64,000 nt of DNA from Hemerocallis citrina (GCA_017893485.1 CM030364.1:38791825-38855824), one strand, 5' to 3'. Counted from the stretch's first letter, positions 11,701 to 23,404 are shown. A program made the numbers and translations. The notes: generated from the sequence alone by a model not told the origin.

Positions 11701-12408
11701 CCTTTCCCCTTCGAGAATAAGTGGGATGTGATCTGACGTAAACCTGGGGATAGATCTAACTGACGCCATTGGGTATGAGTCCTCCCATTTCGTAGAGACG
11801 AAGATTCTATCCAACTTTGCTAAGGTCGGATTTGACTGCATGTTGGACCAAGTAAATCTCCTGTCGTTCCCTTGGATGTCTATGAGGTTTAGCTCTTTGA
11901 CAATATGATTAAAGCGATGCCTATCTCTTTCATCTGGTCCCCTACCTCGATGTTCGTAAATAAATCTAGTGATATTAAAGTCCTCTCCCACTACCCATGG
12001 GTCAGTCCATCTGGTTCGGATAGTACGAATTTCTTCCCAAAAGTCCTCTCTACGATTTGCGTTACAAGGGCCGTAAACCATCGTGACCGTATGTTCCCAT
12101 CCATCCCTTTTACGCTTAATCCTAATAGTAACCGAAAATGTACCCACCAAGTCTTCGATTACTACAAACTCCTTGGAATCTACACCCAGCGCTATACCCC
12201 CTGACATCCCTGTTGACGTTTTGAAGCGCCAGACAAAATCTCTAAGAGATGTAAGTCTCTCGAAATCTTTGATTTGTGGATCGACGATCTTAGTCTCTTG
12301 AAGTGCACAGATAGATGGCTTAATCCTAGCTAATGTGTCATTCGCTAATCTAGTCTTCACCTTTGTTCGCATTCCCCTTACATTCCAAAAGAGGTAACAC
12401 ATGGACAC
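8796..12408 (-). pseudogene. LINE 1 ORF2: endonuclease, reverse transcriptase, zf-RVT (inactivated)
   Basis: ORF2 makes the nicking and reverse-transcribing enzyme of L1 elements. 11278-12408 is the APE-type endonuclease (LFWNVRGM, ALQETK, MVYGPC, FNITRF, SDHIPLI). The usual GDFN reads GEDFN, and a TAG ends the frame at 11278. The same frame resumes at 11277 with the RT domain to 10345 (DKAPGPDGFP, SGFVKGRDILDSI, KLDFEKAYDTVEW, GLRQGDPLSP), stopping at a TAG immediately before YADD. A frameshift near 10010 leads to 9486-10028 (GGLGIINLRDMNKAL). After a TGA, 8796-9431 holds the zf-RVT domain (CQHCNLETEDTNHIFIRCP, ILWSIWLDRND). No RNase H domain was seen. Confidence 0.92.
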
Positions 12409-12460
12409 TAATTAAATCAAGGACGTCTATTCCCTCTACTACCCTCCTACTAGGTAAATC

Positions 12461-14690
12461 CTACAGTGCAAGTCTGTAGGCTTCTTCTCTAATAATTTTA
12501 ACCCTCTCTAACTGAACAGAAGTGGAAGAACCCATATCTAGCCCTAAAATGCTTGCGTAATAAAAAAGAATATCATCTGAAATAAAATTCAAAATGGAAA
12601 ACGCACCTCCGCAAGCTGACGTAGGTTCCTTAGATTTAGCTGCTGATATAATAAGATCCTCCTCGCTCGGCCCCTTGGAACCCCATCTATCAATTTGTCT
12701 CTTGCCTTTTCTTTTGGCCTCTTCATTAACTTTGTCCACGTTTTCAACCTCTATAGTGTCCGGAATGCAAGGAGTAAGAGCCTTGACCATACTCTCGAAT
12801 TCTCCCTCTGAGTTAGAACCAACTCCATCTAAAGCCCCGATTCTACCGTCTTCTCTAGTTGAATCCCCTTTGGACTCCACTTCTTTAAACCCCTCGTTGT
12901 TAATCCCTTTGCCCTCCCTATGCTCCGATTCTGCAACATTAGAATTTTCCTCGTCTACCATCTCCACGTTGTCGATGCCTGGAAGCAATTGTGTCATTAC
13001 TTGATCCGAGTTGTGTGAGGGAATATTATTTTTAATCCCCGAACACTGTCCCCTTTCACTACAGCCAATTTTTTCTGTTAGCAAACTGATGTTGGGCTGC
13101 ATCTCTTCTGTTGTTTAATTTGGGCCCCCAACAATGAAATTTTTTGTGATGGCTTTCACAGCACATTCAATAGTTTGGGTGAAGTCAGCTCTGAACATAC
13201 TGAGGATGTCCATCTGTCGCGTCGTGGGCCCCCTTACCCCTTTCGCGAAACATGGAGACTCGCACGCCGAATCAGACTCCGCTACAGTATCTCGTACAAA
13301 TCCAGCCTGTCCCAATTGCTTCTTTTCAAAGTTAATCTATCGTTTCTCACTTCCATCAGTCAACACCCTTTCGTTCTAACCTCTGACGCAACTGATGCCC
13401 CTCTCCTTCGTATTGGTTCTGACGCAACTGACGCCCACCTGATCCTGTGTGCCAACCTGATCCAATGTATGCTGTATTGAACGATCCAGATTACCCCTCC
13501 TTTGAACCGTTGGCTTGGATTGAACTCCCTTATTTAACTGCTCTTTATTATATGGACATTCCCGATTTGATCTAGCCAAATCAGACGGACGCCCTTCGTC
13601 TTCAACCTCCCATTTCGACATTACATCCATCTTTGAATTAGACCCCGAGAACTCCGGCGAGTTCCTGAATGAAACCTTCTTTTTCCTCTCTATGATGACT
13701 TTAACTTCGTACCTCTCCTCTTCGAACTGAGCAATTATCACAGAAGGGATCAAGCTTGGATCGTCCACTCCTATTTGAATCCTCGCAAACTCTCGCCTAG
13801 CATGAGTGATGGTTTCCTTATCAATACTGATTAGGTATCCAAAAATGTGTATTAGGTTATGGAACGCCGACTTAACTCAGCATTGAAACGGCATGTTGAA
13901 GAGGTGAACCCATACCGCAGGCAATGTTTCGATTTTCATCGCTCCGCAATTCTGGACCACCTGCTCATGGTGATGTAGAAATCATCCCCTTCAAGACTGC
14001 CATTGGCCAGCATCTCTCTAGTAATCTCCTCCGATTTGCAATAAACTATAAGCGTGTCCTCTTTCACCTTTTGAACCTCCCGATCTAGACTCGAGCATGG
14101 ATGCACCGCGTCAGACAATAATTCCTTGATGGCCTCGATTGTTGGGTGTCCCATGTGCACCTTAAGCATAATACAATGTGTCAGTCGTCTCTCGAAATCA
14201 GCCATGACCGGCATCGGGTTTATAATCGCCTTAACTATCTTCCTTCAACAATCGTTGCTCTCCTCCGACTTCGCTAAGTTGGCTTTGCTTCCCTCTCCAA
14301 TACTCTGCTTCGGAACGGAGATAGCACTACCAGTCGGCTTGATAGCGCTGTCGGAGGCCTTGATCTTTGGGCAGTTCTTTGAGATGTGACTGAACCTCTT
14401 ACAAGCATAACAAAACCAATTGTTGGTGCACTCATGGATAGTGTGACCTCTTTCCGCGCATTTGTGACACATGGGTGGCTTCGAAGTTCTTGCGGCACCT
14501 GAAGCTAAAGATGAACTCTGTTTCTCCGCCTTCTTAACTCATTTGGGTTTATAAAGTGTCCATTCTCCCTCCTCGTCCTCCTTCTTCTTCACGGTCTCTC
14601 TCTCCGGTGATGAACCATCGCTGTGAATCTCCCCCGTAGCGAGAACCCCTAACAATTTTTTCGTTGCCTCCAGGTATGACCCTCTATGGG
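12461..14690 (-). pseudogene. LINE 1 ORF1: CCHC zinc knuckles and DUF4283-like domain (inactivated)
   Basis: ORF1 encodes the RNA-binding chaperone of the element. Two CCHC knuckles lie at 14430-14472 (CHKCAERGHTIHEC) and near 14380-14430 (CYACKRFSHISKNC). A region at 13936-14214 (FERRLTHCIMLKVHMGHPTI, then VQKVKEDTLIVYC) and its continuation with VWVHLFNMPFQ and ARREFARIQIGVDDPSLIPS resemble the DUF4283-type domain of plant LINEs. An acidic low-complexity tail ends at 12461. In-frame TGA codons at about 14535 and 14243 stand where TGG is expected, a frameshift lies near 13930, and more breaks follow. The start codon cannot be fixed. Confidence 0.8.
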
Positions 14691-15045
14691 TTGCTGGTGG
14701 ACGAAGGTACCCTCTTTCCCCTACTGGCGAGGTCCTATGGCTGGCCTTCGTCGAGGCTCAATGCCCCTCTTCTCCCAGACCTCTGTGTGCCGGACCTCTA
14801 TGGTCATGGCGTGCGTCTCTTGATCGCGAGTGGAACCTTCCTCTCACCTCTTCTCCTGGGTACTCTCTCCTGCCTCTAAACTCCTATCGTTGTTCACCTA
14901 CTTCGTCCCTTCCTTTCTTTGTCATAGGTCGCTGCTGGAAGCTACCAGGGTGGTGAGGTTTGGAGCCTTGCAACCTCTGGTGGGGTTCAAGATTTTTCCG
15001 CCTCTCTTCACCTTTCATGCTTAATTTTTTTATCTCTCTTCAGCC

Positions 15046-15063
15046 TGAGATTTCAGTTGTGTT
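15046..15063 (+). repeat. 18-bp target-site duplication, right copy (LINE 1)
   Basis: TGAGATTTCAGTTGTGTT is identical to 8499-8516. Here it adjoins the 5' end of LINE 1. Confidence 0.95.
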
Positions 15064-15498
15064 ACTTGTGTATATTCGTGTTTCTGAATTTCTATTACTA
15101 TGATATTATGCACTGATATTATGTGATATTGTATATAATCGAGAACGTGGATAGGTGGATAAATGGGGCTACTTGAAAAAAACAAAAACAAAAAAAATTT
15201 GTGTATTGTATAAAAGAAGAACACGAAGAGTCATATCTTAGTCAAGTTTTCGAGATTAAAAAGAACCAGCTCCATCCCGCAGGCAAAATTGCGTGAAAAT
15301 TTTGTTTCATATGTATCGACATAAGTAGAGAAATGTCAAATGAAGCACAAAGGGAATAAAAGGAAGAGGAAATAAGGAGCTGAAAATAGAAGTACTTGCA
15401 AGATTTTGCCTCTTTTGAGATTTTGTCTGTCATTTGTATCGAAGAGTTTCTCCCTTCCATTTGCATCAGCTAGCTTCAAGTTTGCGTATATATATCAC
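15064..15498. other. AT-rich spacer, no gene seen
   Basis: The sequence between LINE 1 and the F-box remnant has no domain, RNA gene or repeat that I can identify. Confidence 0.5.
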
Positions 15499-16330
15499 CT
15501 AAGCTGAACTATCATGAACAATACCTGAAAATATAGACGAGAAAGGCATTCCCTCTGATGTGATCGTTTGTGGATATTCTTGAAGATGGTGACTCTTACT
15601 GCTACTTTTCTCCCCCCATTTGGTGTCATACCGCAAAACATTTTCATCCTGGAACAAAATTCTCTTGCGGTTGCTGATCTTTATGATGCACAAGGGAAAT
15701 ATTATTTGGTTTGGAATCAGCTCATAATCCAATCTTGTACAGCTCAGTCTTATAATAAGTACGACACTCTAAACGTAGATTTTAACTTTTTTTGATATAT
15801 AGGATAGAGTCGAAAGACTCTAGCCCGCAATTAAATAAATAATCACAAAATTGGCATGTAGATTTTAACATTGATACATTGATAAGACCATCGATGACTT
15901 GTTGTCGTCCAAGACCAACTCTGATAGGCAATGCCTCTCTCTAATTCAACTGAATTTGCACCTTGCGTTCTACTGCCAGAAGGAGGATATGAAATCATAT
16001 TAATTTTTTCATTGCTCAGATCGAATAGAAAGATGCATTTCAAACAATAAGGAGGCTTAAGTGGTATTATCTCCCAAAAGAGCAAACCCCCTACACAAAC
16101 AGCATTTCCCACAGGTGCAAATCCATCTCCCTTCATTACCATTTTGGGGTTACAGTGTTGCAATTACACCTGAGAAATTTAACGTCGTTGATGTCAACAG
16201 GTTTCCACATCGATTGACTAGCACACCCCGGCTCAAGGGTTAACACACTACAACCTAAAATATTGCGGCCATTTGCATCATCTACTAATTGAACAATCTT
16301 GTAATTTTGAATATGAGGATGTGTTGGAAA
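15499..16330 (-). pseudogene. F-box protein C-terminal half (F-box-associated domain), broken
   Basis: Plant F-box proteins choose substrates for SCF ubiquitin ligases through a C-terminal F-box-associated (FBA) region. From 16330 down, one frame reads ..QNYKIVQLVDDANGRNIL with VLTLEPG and SMWKPVDIN. After a frameshift near 16150 it reads VGGLLFWEI and CIFLFDLSNEKINMISYP, the FBA pattern 'xGxLYW ... ILSFDLSxExF'. The C-terminal piece at 15499-15732 (KISNRKRILFQDENVLRYDT) matches the usual tail. A 71-bp LINE fragment with its own TSD interrupts it at 15787-15857. No F-box is present here; the matching N-terminal half appears to be 54780-55298, beyond the 36.8-kb LINE nest. Confidence 0.65.
15775..15869 (-). 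mobile_element. 71-bp LINE tail with 12-bp target-site duplication
   Basis: GTAGATTTTAAC occurs at 15775-15786 and again at 15858-15869. Between them lie 71 bp that start with a T-run and contain GGATAGAGTCGAAAGACTCT, homologous to the 3' end of the LINE in HOP2 intron 2. It is an extreme 5' truncation of the same family, inserted in minus orientation into the F-box gene. Confidence 0.88.
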
Positions 16331-16784
16331 TGTTTGTATTATAGAGGATTAGAGAGAGAGTAAAAATTATCGAGTCTACTAACCAAATAAATAACACAAA
16401 TACTTACTATTTGTAGAAATAAAGTAAAAAAATAAATATTAAATAGGCTGAGTCGTGCCAAATACAGTAGCTTTCCTTAAAATTATAATTACCTTCCATG
16501 ATGCACAGGAGATAAGCAGGAGTTGACTTCCATGATAAAACAACACGTAGGTAAGGTGTTTGTGCACGTAAGCATCCAGGCTCTTTAGAGCATATCGGAT
16601 TAGAATCTTTTACTGAGATATAGTTTATAAAATATAATTAGTCTGTGGAGATTATATTTAATCCAAGGAGAATGGTTGAAGTTGTGTATATATAGGCCGA
16701 AGAGTTTCGCATCCCTTTGTTTAGGGAGGTTACATCCCTTCACAATTAGTTGTTGAAGGCAACTCTTCACTTTAGATATAGCTA
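16331..16784. other. AT-rich remnant between F-box pieces, no gene seen
   Basis: It contains TATATATA near 16690 and a degenerate direct repeat around AACTCTTCACTTT. Nothing codes. It would lie between the two halves of the F-box gene before LINE 2 inserted. Confidence 0.4.
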
Positions 16785-16798
16785 ACTTTCAACTCTTC
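16785..16798 (+). repeat. Target-site duplication, left copy (LINE 2)
   Basis: ACTTTCAACTCTTC at 16785-16798 matches ACTTCCAACTCTTC at 53590-53603 in 13 of 14 positions. The right copy follows the poly(A) of LINE 2 directly. Confidence 0.75.
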
Positions 16799-17849
16799 AT
16801 CTACTATGGCTCCTCCCTTCTCTCCCCCTCCTTCTCCTTCCTCTCTCCATTGCCTCTAATTTCTTAATCCTTCACCACCACTACAAGCTCCATCTACTCC
16901 TCTTCCTTTTCCTCATCCACCTTCTTCCACTCCCCCCATGGTCCTCTCGAAGCTGGGTGGTTGTAGGCCCATTTAGAGGGTCCGGTACCACCATCCCCCT
17001 TCCGACGATCCTTCTCTTCCTCCCCCATCCCCCCTGCACCTCCACCCTCAGTCCCTTCTCCCCCGCTTCCACCTCTAATTCATCTAAATACCGAAGCTGC
17101 CCCCGCACTGCCCCACCACCCCACCTCTCAACTCAAACCCCTGGATGAGGGCAATAGGGGGCTCCGACAATCTCATTCCCCTGTGCGTACACACCATAGT
17201 GCGCATCATCGACCCCTATCACCTCAAACCAGAGGACAAACCCATAGAGAGGGTCCTCCTACTGGCTCTTTCGGGCGTAAGAGAGACCCCCCCCCCCCCC
17301 CAAACATCATCTTCGCTCACTGAAAGAGGGGATTGTTCACGGGTACAAGACTTTCGTTAGCATAGGCCTCATAGGCTTCATTCTCATCATCCGAGACCCT
17401 CACGCCATCAGAACTCGCTACAAGTTCATCATCAACACCAACCTCAGCATCTGCACCAGCCTCAACATTGCCTCCAAAACCATATCCCCCACGATACAAG
17501 TTCACCACCAGCACCTGTCTCAGCATCTTCACCAACCTCAACAGTACCTCTTAAATCATCCTACCTCACACCCAACCAACCTCACCTAATCACCAACCCC
17601 ACCCCAACTCCCACCCCCCTTCTGCATCCCTTCATCATTCCAAACCCCACCAACATCAGCAGTCTCCACATCCACCACATTGGGTGGCTAAAGCTCCACT
17701 TCAATCCACCGTCGAGCGGGCCCAAGAAGGGAGTCCGCACGATGCGCCATGGACAGAGGTCATTAGAAAACCAAAGAAAAGATAGAGCATATCTCTCCCA
17801 AATCAAGTGGAGAACAAGAAGAAACAAAGAAGAGGCAAACACAAACCAA

Positions 17850-18188
17850 TTCCTTATTTCATCTGTGGAGAGTTAGGGCACTATCGGTAGGATTGCACGA
17901 AAGAAGTTCGATGCCTTAAATGTATGAAATGGAGTCATATGTTGTACGTGTGCACGAACGTCACAAAAACTAACAACAACGATGAACGCTTTGTTCGAAG
18001 AGGAGAATCACCTGATGACCCTACACACATTCAGCTTGCTAATAACCTTGTGACCATCAAGCAAGAAGAAAAATGGTTCCACCAATGGTGTGCGATAGCC
18101 AAAATCAGATCAGGGAGGCCATTGGAAAATGATCTCCTCGATGCTTTGAACTCTAAGTGGACGATGAAAGGTCAACGGGATTGGGTAG
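17850..18188 (+). pseudogene. LINE 2 ORF1, N-terminal part with CCHC knuckles
   Basis: The frame reads ICGELGHYR, a stop, DC, then CLKCMKWSHMLYVC. This is two CCHC knuckles in which the first has lost its leading Cys and gained a stop. It continues into a DUF4283-like start (RPLENDLLDALNSKWTMKGQ, then RDWV). The frame is cut at 18188 by a solo LTR and resumes in the same phase at 20201. Upstream, 16799-17850 is C-rich with broken frames and a C-run at 17289-17302; no clear start is seen. Confidence 0.75.
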
Positions 18189-20200
18189 TGTTGATAATTT
18201 CAGTTATCTAAATGAATAGATAATCTGAACACAAATTTAAAACCTCGCAAGTGTACGAATCGTTTTCAGAAGCGTAGTGAAAAGCAAGGGTCGATCCCAC
18301 AGAGATTGTAGTAAATAACTTACTAATCGAATAAACAGAAAGCTTGGTATAAAGTTTTATTTAACTGTATATCTGAAGGGAGACAAAAAAAAGAAAATTA
18401 AATATAGACTAAGAAGTTCTCAATTTGGTTAATTTGAATCAAGAAATATCTATTGAATTAGTTGGGCTCGATTTCCACCTATAGTCAAGAATGCTAGATC
18501 AACTTCTACACTCCTCTGATCACTCATGCTTGTTCATTTAAGAGTATGGTATCTACTCTTTAAATTAAAGATTTCCCAAAGCTAAGAATTAGGCATGGTA
18601 TCTACTCTAATTCCTTTCTCTCCTTAAGTGTTTAGCATGATATCTACTAAGTTGCACATTAAGAAAGCATAACAAACAATGGAAATTGACAAGCACATAA
18701 AGAACTAGAACATGGTATCTATTCTAGTCTTCTATGTTGATTAAACCCTAGAACCCAAATGAGTTCTTGTGTTACTAATCATGAGCACTAGACTCGATCA
18801 TCTAAGTCTGCTTATGTAACAAATTCAATTTTATAAGAAGCAAACTTGATAACTCAACTTTGGTTGTGTTAACCAGAACGCCAGTTCAGTCGACTGTCAT
18901 AAGGAGTCAGTCGACTACTCATCAATAAATAGAGTGATATAGAGTGTTCATCAATAAATAAGTTGAGTTAACAACACTTGAATACTAAGAATGTCAAGCA
19001 TCAAAAACTGCATATTATAAATTTGATCAAGAACTACCAGGTTTAATCAATAAGTGATAGGAGTAGTGCTTTAGAAGATTTGTAAACATTACATAACTAA
19101 GGTTTCAATCTGCCCAAAATGAATTTAGTTACACATAACCCAACTTTTATTGACTAACAAATTTGGATACATGATTCTAATAATTTAAATAACTCAAGAA
19201 CAAAAATTAGAGAGAAGAAGTAACACTGATTTTGTATGATGATCAGCTTGAAACCAATTTGCTCTCCTCCTCTTCAAGATGTACTCGATCTGCTCCTTAG
19301 TTCCGATCGTTGGTTCCGATCCTCCCCCTCGGTCTCAAATTGGCACTCGATCTCCCCTTCGGTCTCAAATTGTCACTCGATCTCCCCTTCGGTCTGTCCC
19401 CTCTTGACTGTGTATTCCCCCCTTTTATAGCTTCTTTTGCCCCCATCTGCAGATCTCAAGTTCCAGATTTCAATCTCCTCAAATATCAGATATGGGTTGA
19501 GTCAAATCTTCTTCATTAACTGCCAGACCAGATCTCTAGCTTGATTTTTGGGAAGTTGTTATTTGCAGCTATACAATATTTGTTTCCTGAATTTTGACAG
19601 CTCACTTTGATTTGTTTTGCAGGTTTGGATGAGGGTGTATCTCAACTGTGCTTATCTCTAGCTCCCGTTCAGATTCTCTCTTTTTGCTCTCCTTCTTGGC
19701 TTGTAGTTTTGATGTGCTGTGAAGAAGGATTTTTGTGCAGTCTCCATGTAGCTTGTGCATGTTCAATAATTGCTATAGTATCAGTCGGTTGTTTAATGAT
19801 TGCTTGTGACTGGGTTGTATTTGTTCAGCTGATACTATAGTCTCACAGAACTAGAACGCCAGTTCAGTCGACTGTTGACTAGGAGTCAGTCGGTTGTTCT
19901 GCGAACTTCGAAAACTCAAACCCAGTCAGTTCAGTCGATTGTCGTTAAGGAGTCAGTCGACTGTTCTGCGAACTCAAATGTTTTGATGCAAAATTAAGGT
20001 TCTTCATTCCAGTGTTCATCCTTACAGTGATGAATTAGTCTTGAGTAAATCTTGAATCCACTTCATTTAGTTGCTTTTAGGCTGTTTCCTATGGAAAAAA
20101 GAGAAAATAAGTATAAATTACCAAAGATAGAGAATTTAATTGTTTAATTGCATTCAGATTATTGATCCAAAATGTGGATATTAACAGATTTATCAAGTAG
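18184..20200 (-). mobile_element. Solo LTR (18189-20195) with 5-bp target-site duplication
   Basis: The element starts TGTTGATAATTTC at 18189 and ends TTTATCA at 20195. GGTAG precedes and AGTAG follows (4 of 5 match). Removing it joins GAT TGG GTA G to CA AAG AAG in frame inside LINE 2 ORF1. The reverse strand starts TGATAAATCTG and ends with the GGGATCGACCC..CACTTGCG..TATCAACA signature seen at the 3' end of Athila/Tat-type LTRs, so orientation is minus. No gag or pol is present. The interior has three copies of a CAGTTCAGTCGACTG-type motif. Confidence 0.8.
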
Positions 20201-22185
20201 CAAAGAAGATGTGCCACTTACAGTTCCTTATTTCTTTTCCCTCGCCAGAGAAGATGAAAGATGTCACCGATTTAGGTGCAGTAGACTTCGGTCACTTTAA
20301 AGCAGAATTCTTCCCTCGGTCTCCTAGATTTGGAGCGGAGTTGCCTCAGGATGAATGTTTTTGGATTTGGATCCATAACGTTCCTCTACATTAATGGAAG
20401 AAGGAAGCGCTACAAGAGATTATCTTAGAGTTTGGAACCATCGATGAAATCGACGACAAGACGGTGCGCCGTTCTGAGATTGTTTAGGCCAGGTTCAAGA
20501 TCCAAAGGCCATATATCACTTTAATGCCCCTCTTCGCAAAAGTATTATCTTTTGAAGAATCATACCTCATTCGAGTCATTCTCGACGAGAAGGTGGCGTT
20601 TGAGACGAAGCTTTTGACTGCAGCACCCCCTTCCTCTTCAATTAGAGATGGCCGAACTTACAAGCAAGTGGTCTCACCGGAGTGGGATCTAGCGATTGAC
20701 GGTGCGCACGAAATCGAGTGAGCGCACCACGAGCTTGTCAGAGCTGCGAAGGAGATGGAGGTGCGCCGGGGTCGTACGACGGCGATCATGGAACCCCAAT
20801 AAAACACCCAAGGAATCCCCACTGTCAAGATTGAGGTTTGACCAAACCCCCCAACAGTCAGGATGGACTGCAAAAGGTGAGGCTGAGTAACTTTGAACGA
20901 CTACAACCAGTGCCAAAAAACTCAGGTTTGGCGGAACCAGAACCATCTCTTGGAAAATATGGTCTAAAGAAAGCTAAAAAAGGAAGTCTACAAAAAGTAG
21001 GTATTGAAGAGGCACTACATGTGGAGCAGTTGGATGGGTCAGGGAGAGCTAATGCTGGAAATTGTATGATTTCTAAGTTGTCCACCATTCCAAAGTTTGC
21101 CCTAAAAGGGATAAAGGTGGTGACTTTGGGTCGGGAGCTCACTTTGACTGATACTAATTTGGGGAAGAAGACAAGTGGATACTCACACGCAATCAGAGAG
21201 CTGGCTCCGAAAGAGAAAGATGGAGTTTTTGTGGAGGGTGAACAGGCGAGCGGAGTAGTCAATTTGGGGAAGGCTACATGAATCAATGAAGAAATCCCAT
21301 CGGTTCCCTATCTTCATCCCTCGAATGCTCTGCCTTTCCCCTTGACCACTCCGCCCCACCAATAAGATGGCGACACGTCATGCCCTCACATGCCTTGATC
21401 GAGAGTCAAAGGAGAGCGAGACGACGGTTGGTCAAAAGGATGCGGCTCCAAATGCAAACGATGTTCGGCCCAAAAAGGGGCCCATTAACGAAATAGGCAG
21501 TAATGCTGACAGGCCCGCACAAAATGAAAAGGCTTTCAATTTGGATGGTGAATTGTATAGGCCCGTGGGCCCACACTCCTCTTTTGCACAAATTAGCCCA
21601 AATGCTATAGTCGGTCTGGTTGCTTTTGATGTTTCCGCTGTGGATTCCAATCCTGAAGTTGGGAATCACATTGGTTTGGAGATGGATGTAGATGATCAAG
21701 AAGCTAGACTTAATTTTGATGATGATTATGTCTACTCGAAGGATGAGCCACTATGTTCAGAGGAGATATTAGAGGGCTCACTGGATGTCCTTACTCGGAA
21801 TGGTGTTTCTCCTACTCCAAAATTTGTTCCCTCTACTTTCCCTACTTCGCAGACGACAATGTCTGTTTCTTCTGCTCATTTTGACAAGGGCTTTAGAGTA
21901 CAAAAAGTTGTTAAAAGGGTTATTGAGAAGTCCTTAGACGATTATCTTAAGATTGCTGCTGCCTACAAATCCGCTAAGACCAGCGATGGAGGTACGCGTT
22001 CCTTTTTAGCTTCTATTTTTAACTTCATGACCGATAATAAGATTCTTAATCTATCCAAAACCAGTGGTCTAGCGGTAGGTGATACTGAGCGTAATATCTT
22101 TCTCCTAAATAAGATTAGGGGATGGGAGATTGGTAGAGCTAATCTTAGTGCTAGCTCGGTCTCCAGCTTAAATTACGTCCCCAAC
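20201..22185 (+). pseudogene. LINE 2 ORF1, central and C-terminal part
   Basis: It continues the DUF4283-type domain (CHLQFLISFPSPEKMKDVTD, ECFWIWIHNVPLH, EFGTIDEID, ARFKIQRPY), with two in-frame TAG codons near 20394 and 20487. Frames then shift through a linker (20838-21281) into a 273-codon open stretch at 21367-22185, an acidic low-complexity tail ending ..LNYVPN. The Athila-like unit inserted after codon AAC at 22185. On the far side the frame continues CTA GGT TCT AAT and reaches TAA at 29469-29471, overlapping the ORF2 ATG by one base. Confidence 0.75.
22181..22185 (+). repeat. 5-bp target-site duplication, left (CCAAC)
   Basis: CCAAC at 22181-22185 is repeated at 29452-29456, just outside the TG..CA ends of the Athila-like unit. 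Confidence 0.8.
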
Positions 22186-23122
22186 TGCATTGGAGTGCGT
22201 GCTTCTTCGTTTTTTTTGCGTGAGAGATTGAAACGAAGAGAAGACAGCAGCAGGGCGACATCAGCTGGGCCCCACACGCGTCTGACGTGGCACGCGCAGC
22301 TCTGACCTGCTTGGCGACGATTTCGAGGCAGCATTGGTTCGGTATTTTTGAGATAGGGATGCATAGATATTTTTTATTATAATTTTTGTGTACTTCTTCT
22401 CTAAATATTTTTTAGATGCAACCCGAACATTGTTATTAATTGCAATATGATATGAACTGAATTTAATTATTCTAGAGGCTAAGATGTAGCCAAGTTTTGA
22501 ACACAAATTTTAATTCCTTGTTATTATTCTATTTTTCCTGATTGTGTTTTGATTTTTATTATTTATGCGTACAACATGGTGGATAGACATTTGTATGATT
22601 TTTCAAATCATAAAGAGACCGAACAGGTAATTTGTGATTAATAAAAATTAAGACCATATATTGGAGGACGTGACCGTTAAGAAATCTAATTTTTCAATTA
22701 ATAATTCGGTGGATAGACGAATGATTAATTGAGAATAATTTTTAGACTACGTTGATAGAGTGGTTAATATCTTTAGGATTTTGGTCGACAATTGGGAAAG
22801 ATAATATTTTTATTTATAAGGAATAATAATTTGTGTGTGTGATAAACGAGGTGAACCAAGAGCCTTAGAATAAATTTTACCATTAAACAAAGTACAAGTG
22901 CTTCATAGTTTCACAGCCCTCTCTCTCTTCACAAATTTAGTTAGATTAAATTAGATTAGAATAATTTAGTTGTTTTATTATTCATAAAATTCGATCTTCC
23001 AAATAGTGATTCATCTAGCGATATCGGTACTCAGTAAAATATCTAGTCCCTGTGGGTTCGACACTCTACTCATCTATCTATATTACTTGTGCGATTTTGT
23101 ACACTTGCAAATATCAACATCA
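22186..23122 (+). repeat. Partial Athila-like LTR, copy A
   Basis: This is the downstream part of the LTR, ending ..ATATCAACATCA before the PBS. It matches 28268-29190 with only a handful of substitutions. The first part of the LTR (TGATGTGTCG..) is missing here. Confidence 0.85.
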
Positions 23123-23128
23123 AGTTTT

Positions 23129-23146
23129 TGGCGCCGTTGCCGGGGA
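23129..23146 (+). other. Primer-binding site for tRNA-Asp
   Basis: TGGCGCCGTTGCCGGGGA is the complement of the 3' end of plant tRNA-Asp(GUC) including CCA. It lies six bases after the LTR end, as in Athila elements. Confidence 0.92.
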
Positions 23147-23373
23147 CTAGTTATTCTTTTATTGATATTGAAAAATTGCTAGATTATTGCTAATTTGGAT
23201 TCTTTGTAATTATTTTTATTTTTTTTATTTTACATCTTTTCTTTACTAACTTTACTTTTATTTATTTATTTATTTTATTTTTATTTGTATTTAGTTTTCC
23301 ATTTTTATATTTCAGGACTTAGGATTTTTTTTTTATTTTAGTTTTTAGTTTTTCTATTTTTTTTTATTTTTTA

Positions 23374-23404
<31 letters not shown>

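Larger units (their letters stand above)
8517..15045 (-). mobile_element. Full-length L1-type LINE (LINE 1), two ORFs, decayed
   Basis: A 6.5-kb element lies in minus orientation: 5' UTR about 14690-15045, ORF1 about 12461-14690, a 52-bp gap, ORF2 about 8796-12408, 3' UTR and poly(A) to 8517. The perfect 18-bp TSD marks a complete and fairly recent target-primed insertion between HOP2 and the old F-box locus. Both ORFs nevertheless carry stop codons and frameshifts, so it is not autonomous. Confidence 0.95.

Noticed and set aside
12594..13004. Plus-strand 136-codon ORF
   Set aside because: It is the complement of the acidic tail of LINE 1 ORF1 on the minus strand.
16560..16784. Promoter of a host gene (TATATATA near 16690)
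   Set aside because: It leads straight into the LINE 2 insertion at 16799 and no host coding sequence follows.
20858..21699. Minus-strand ORFs of 97 and 142 codons
   Set aside because: Shadows of LINE 2 ORF1, which is open on the plus strand with recognisable domain context.
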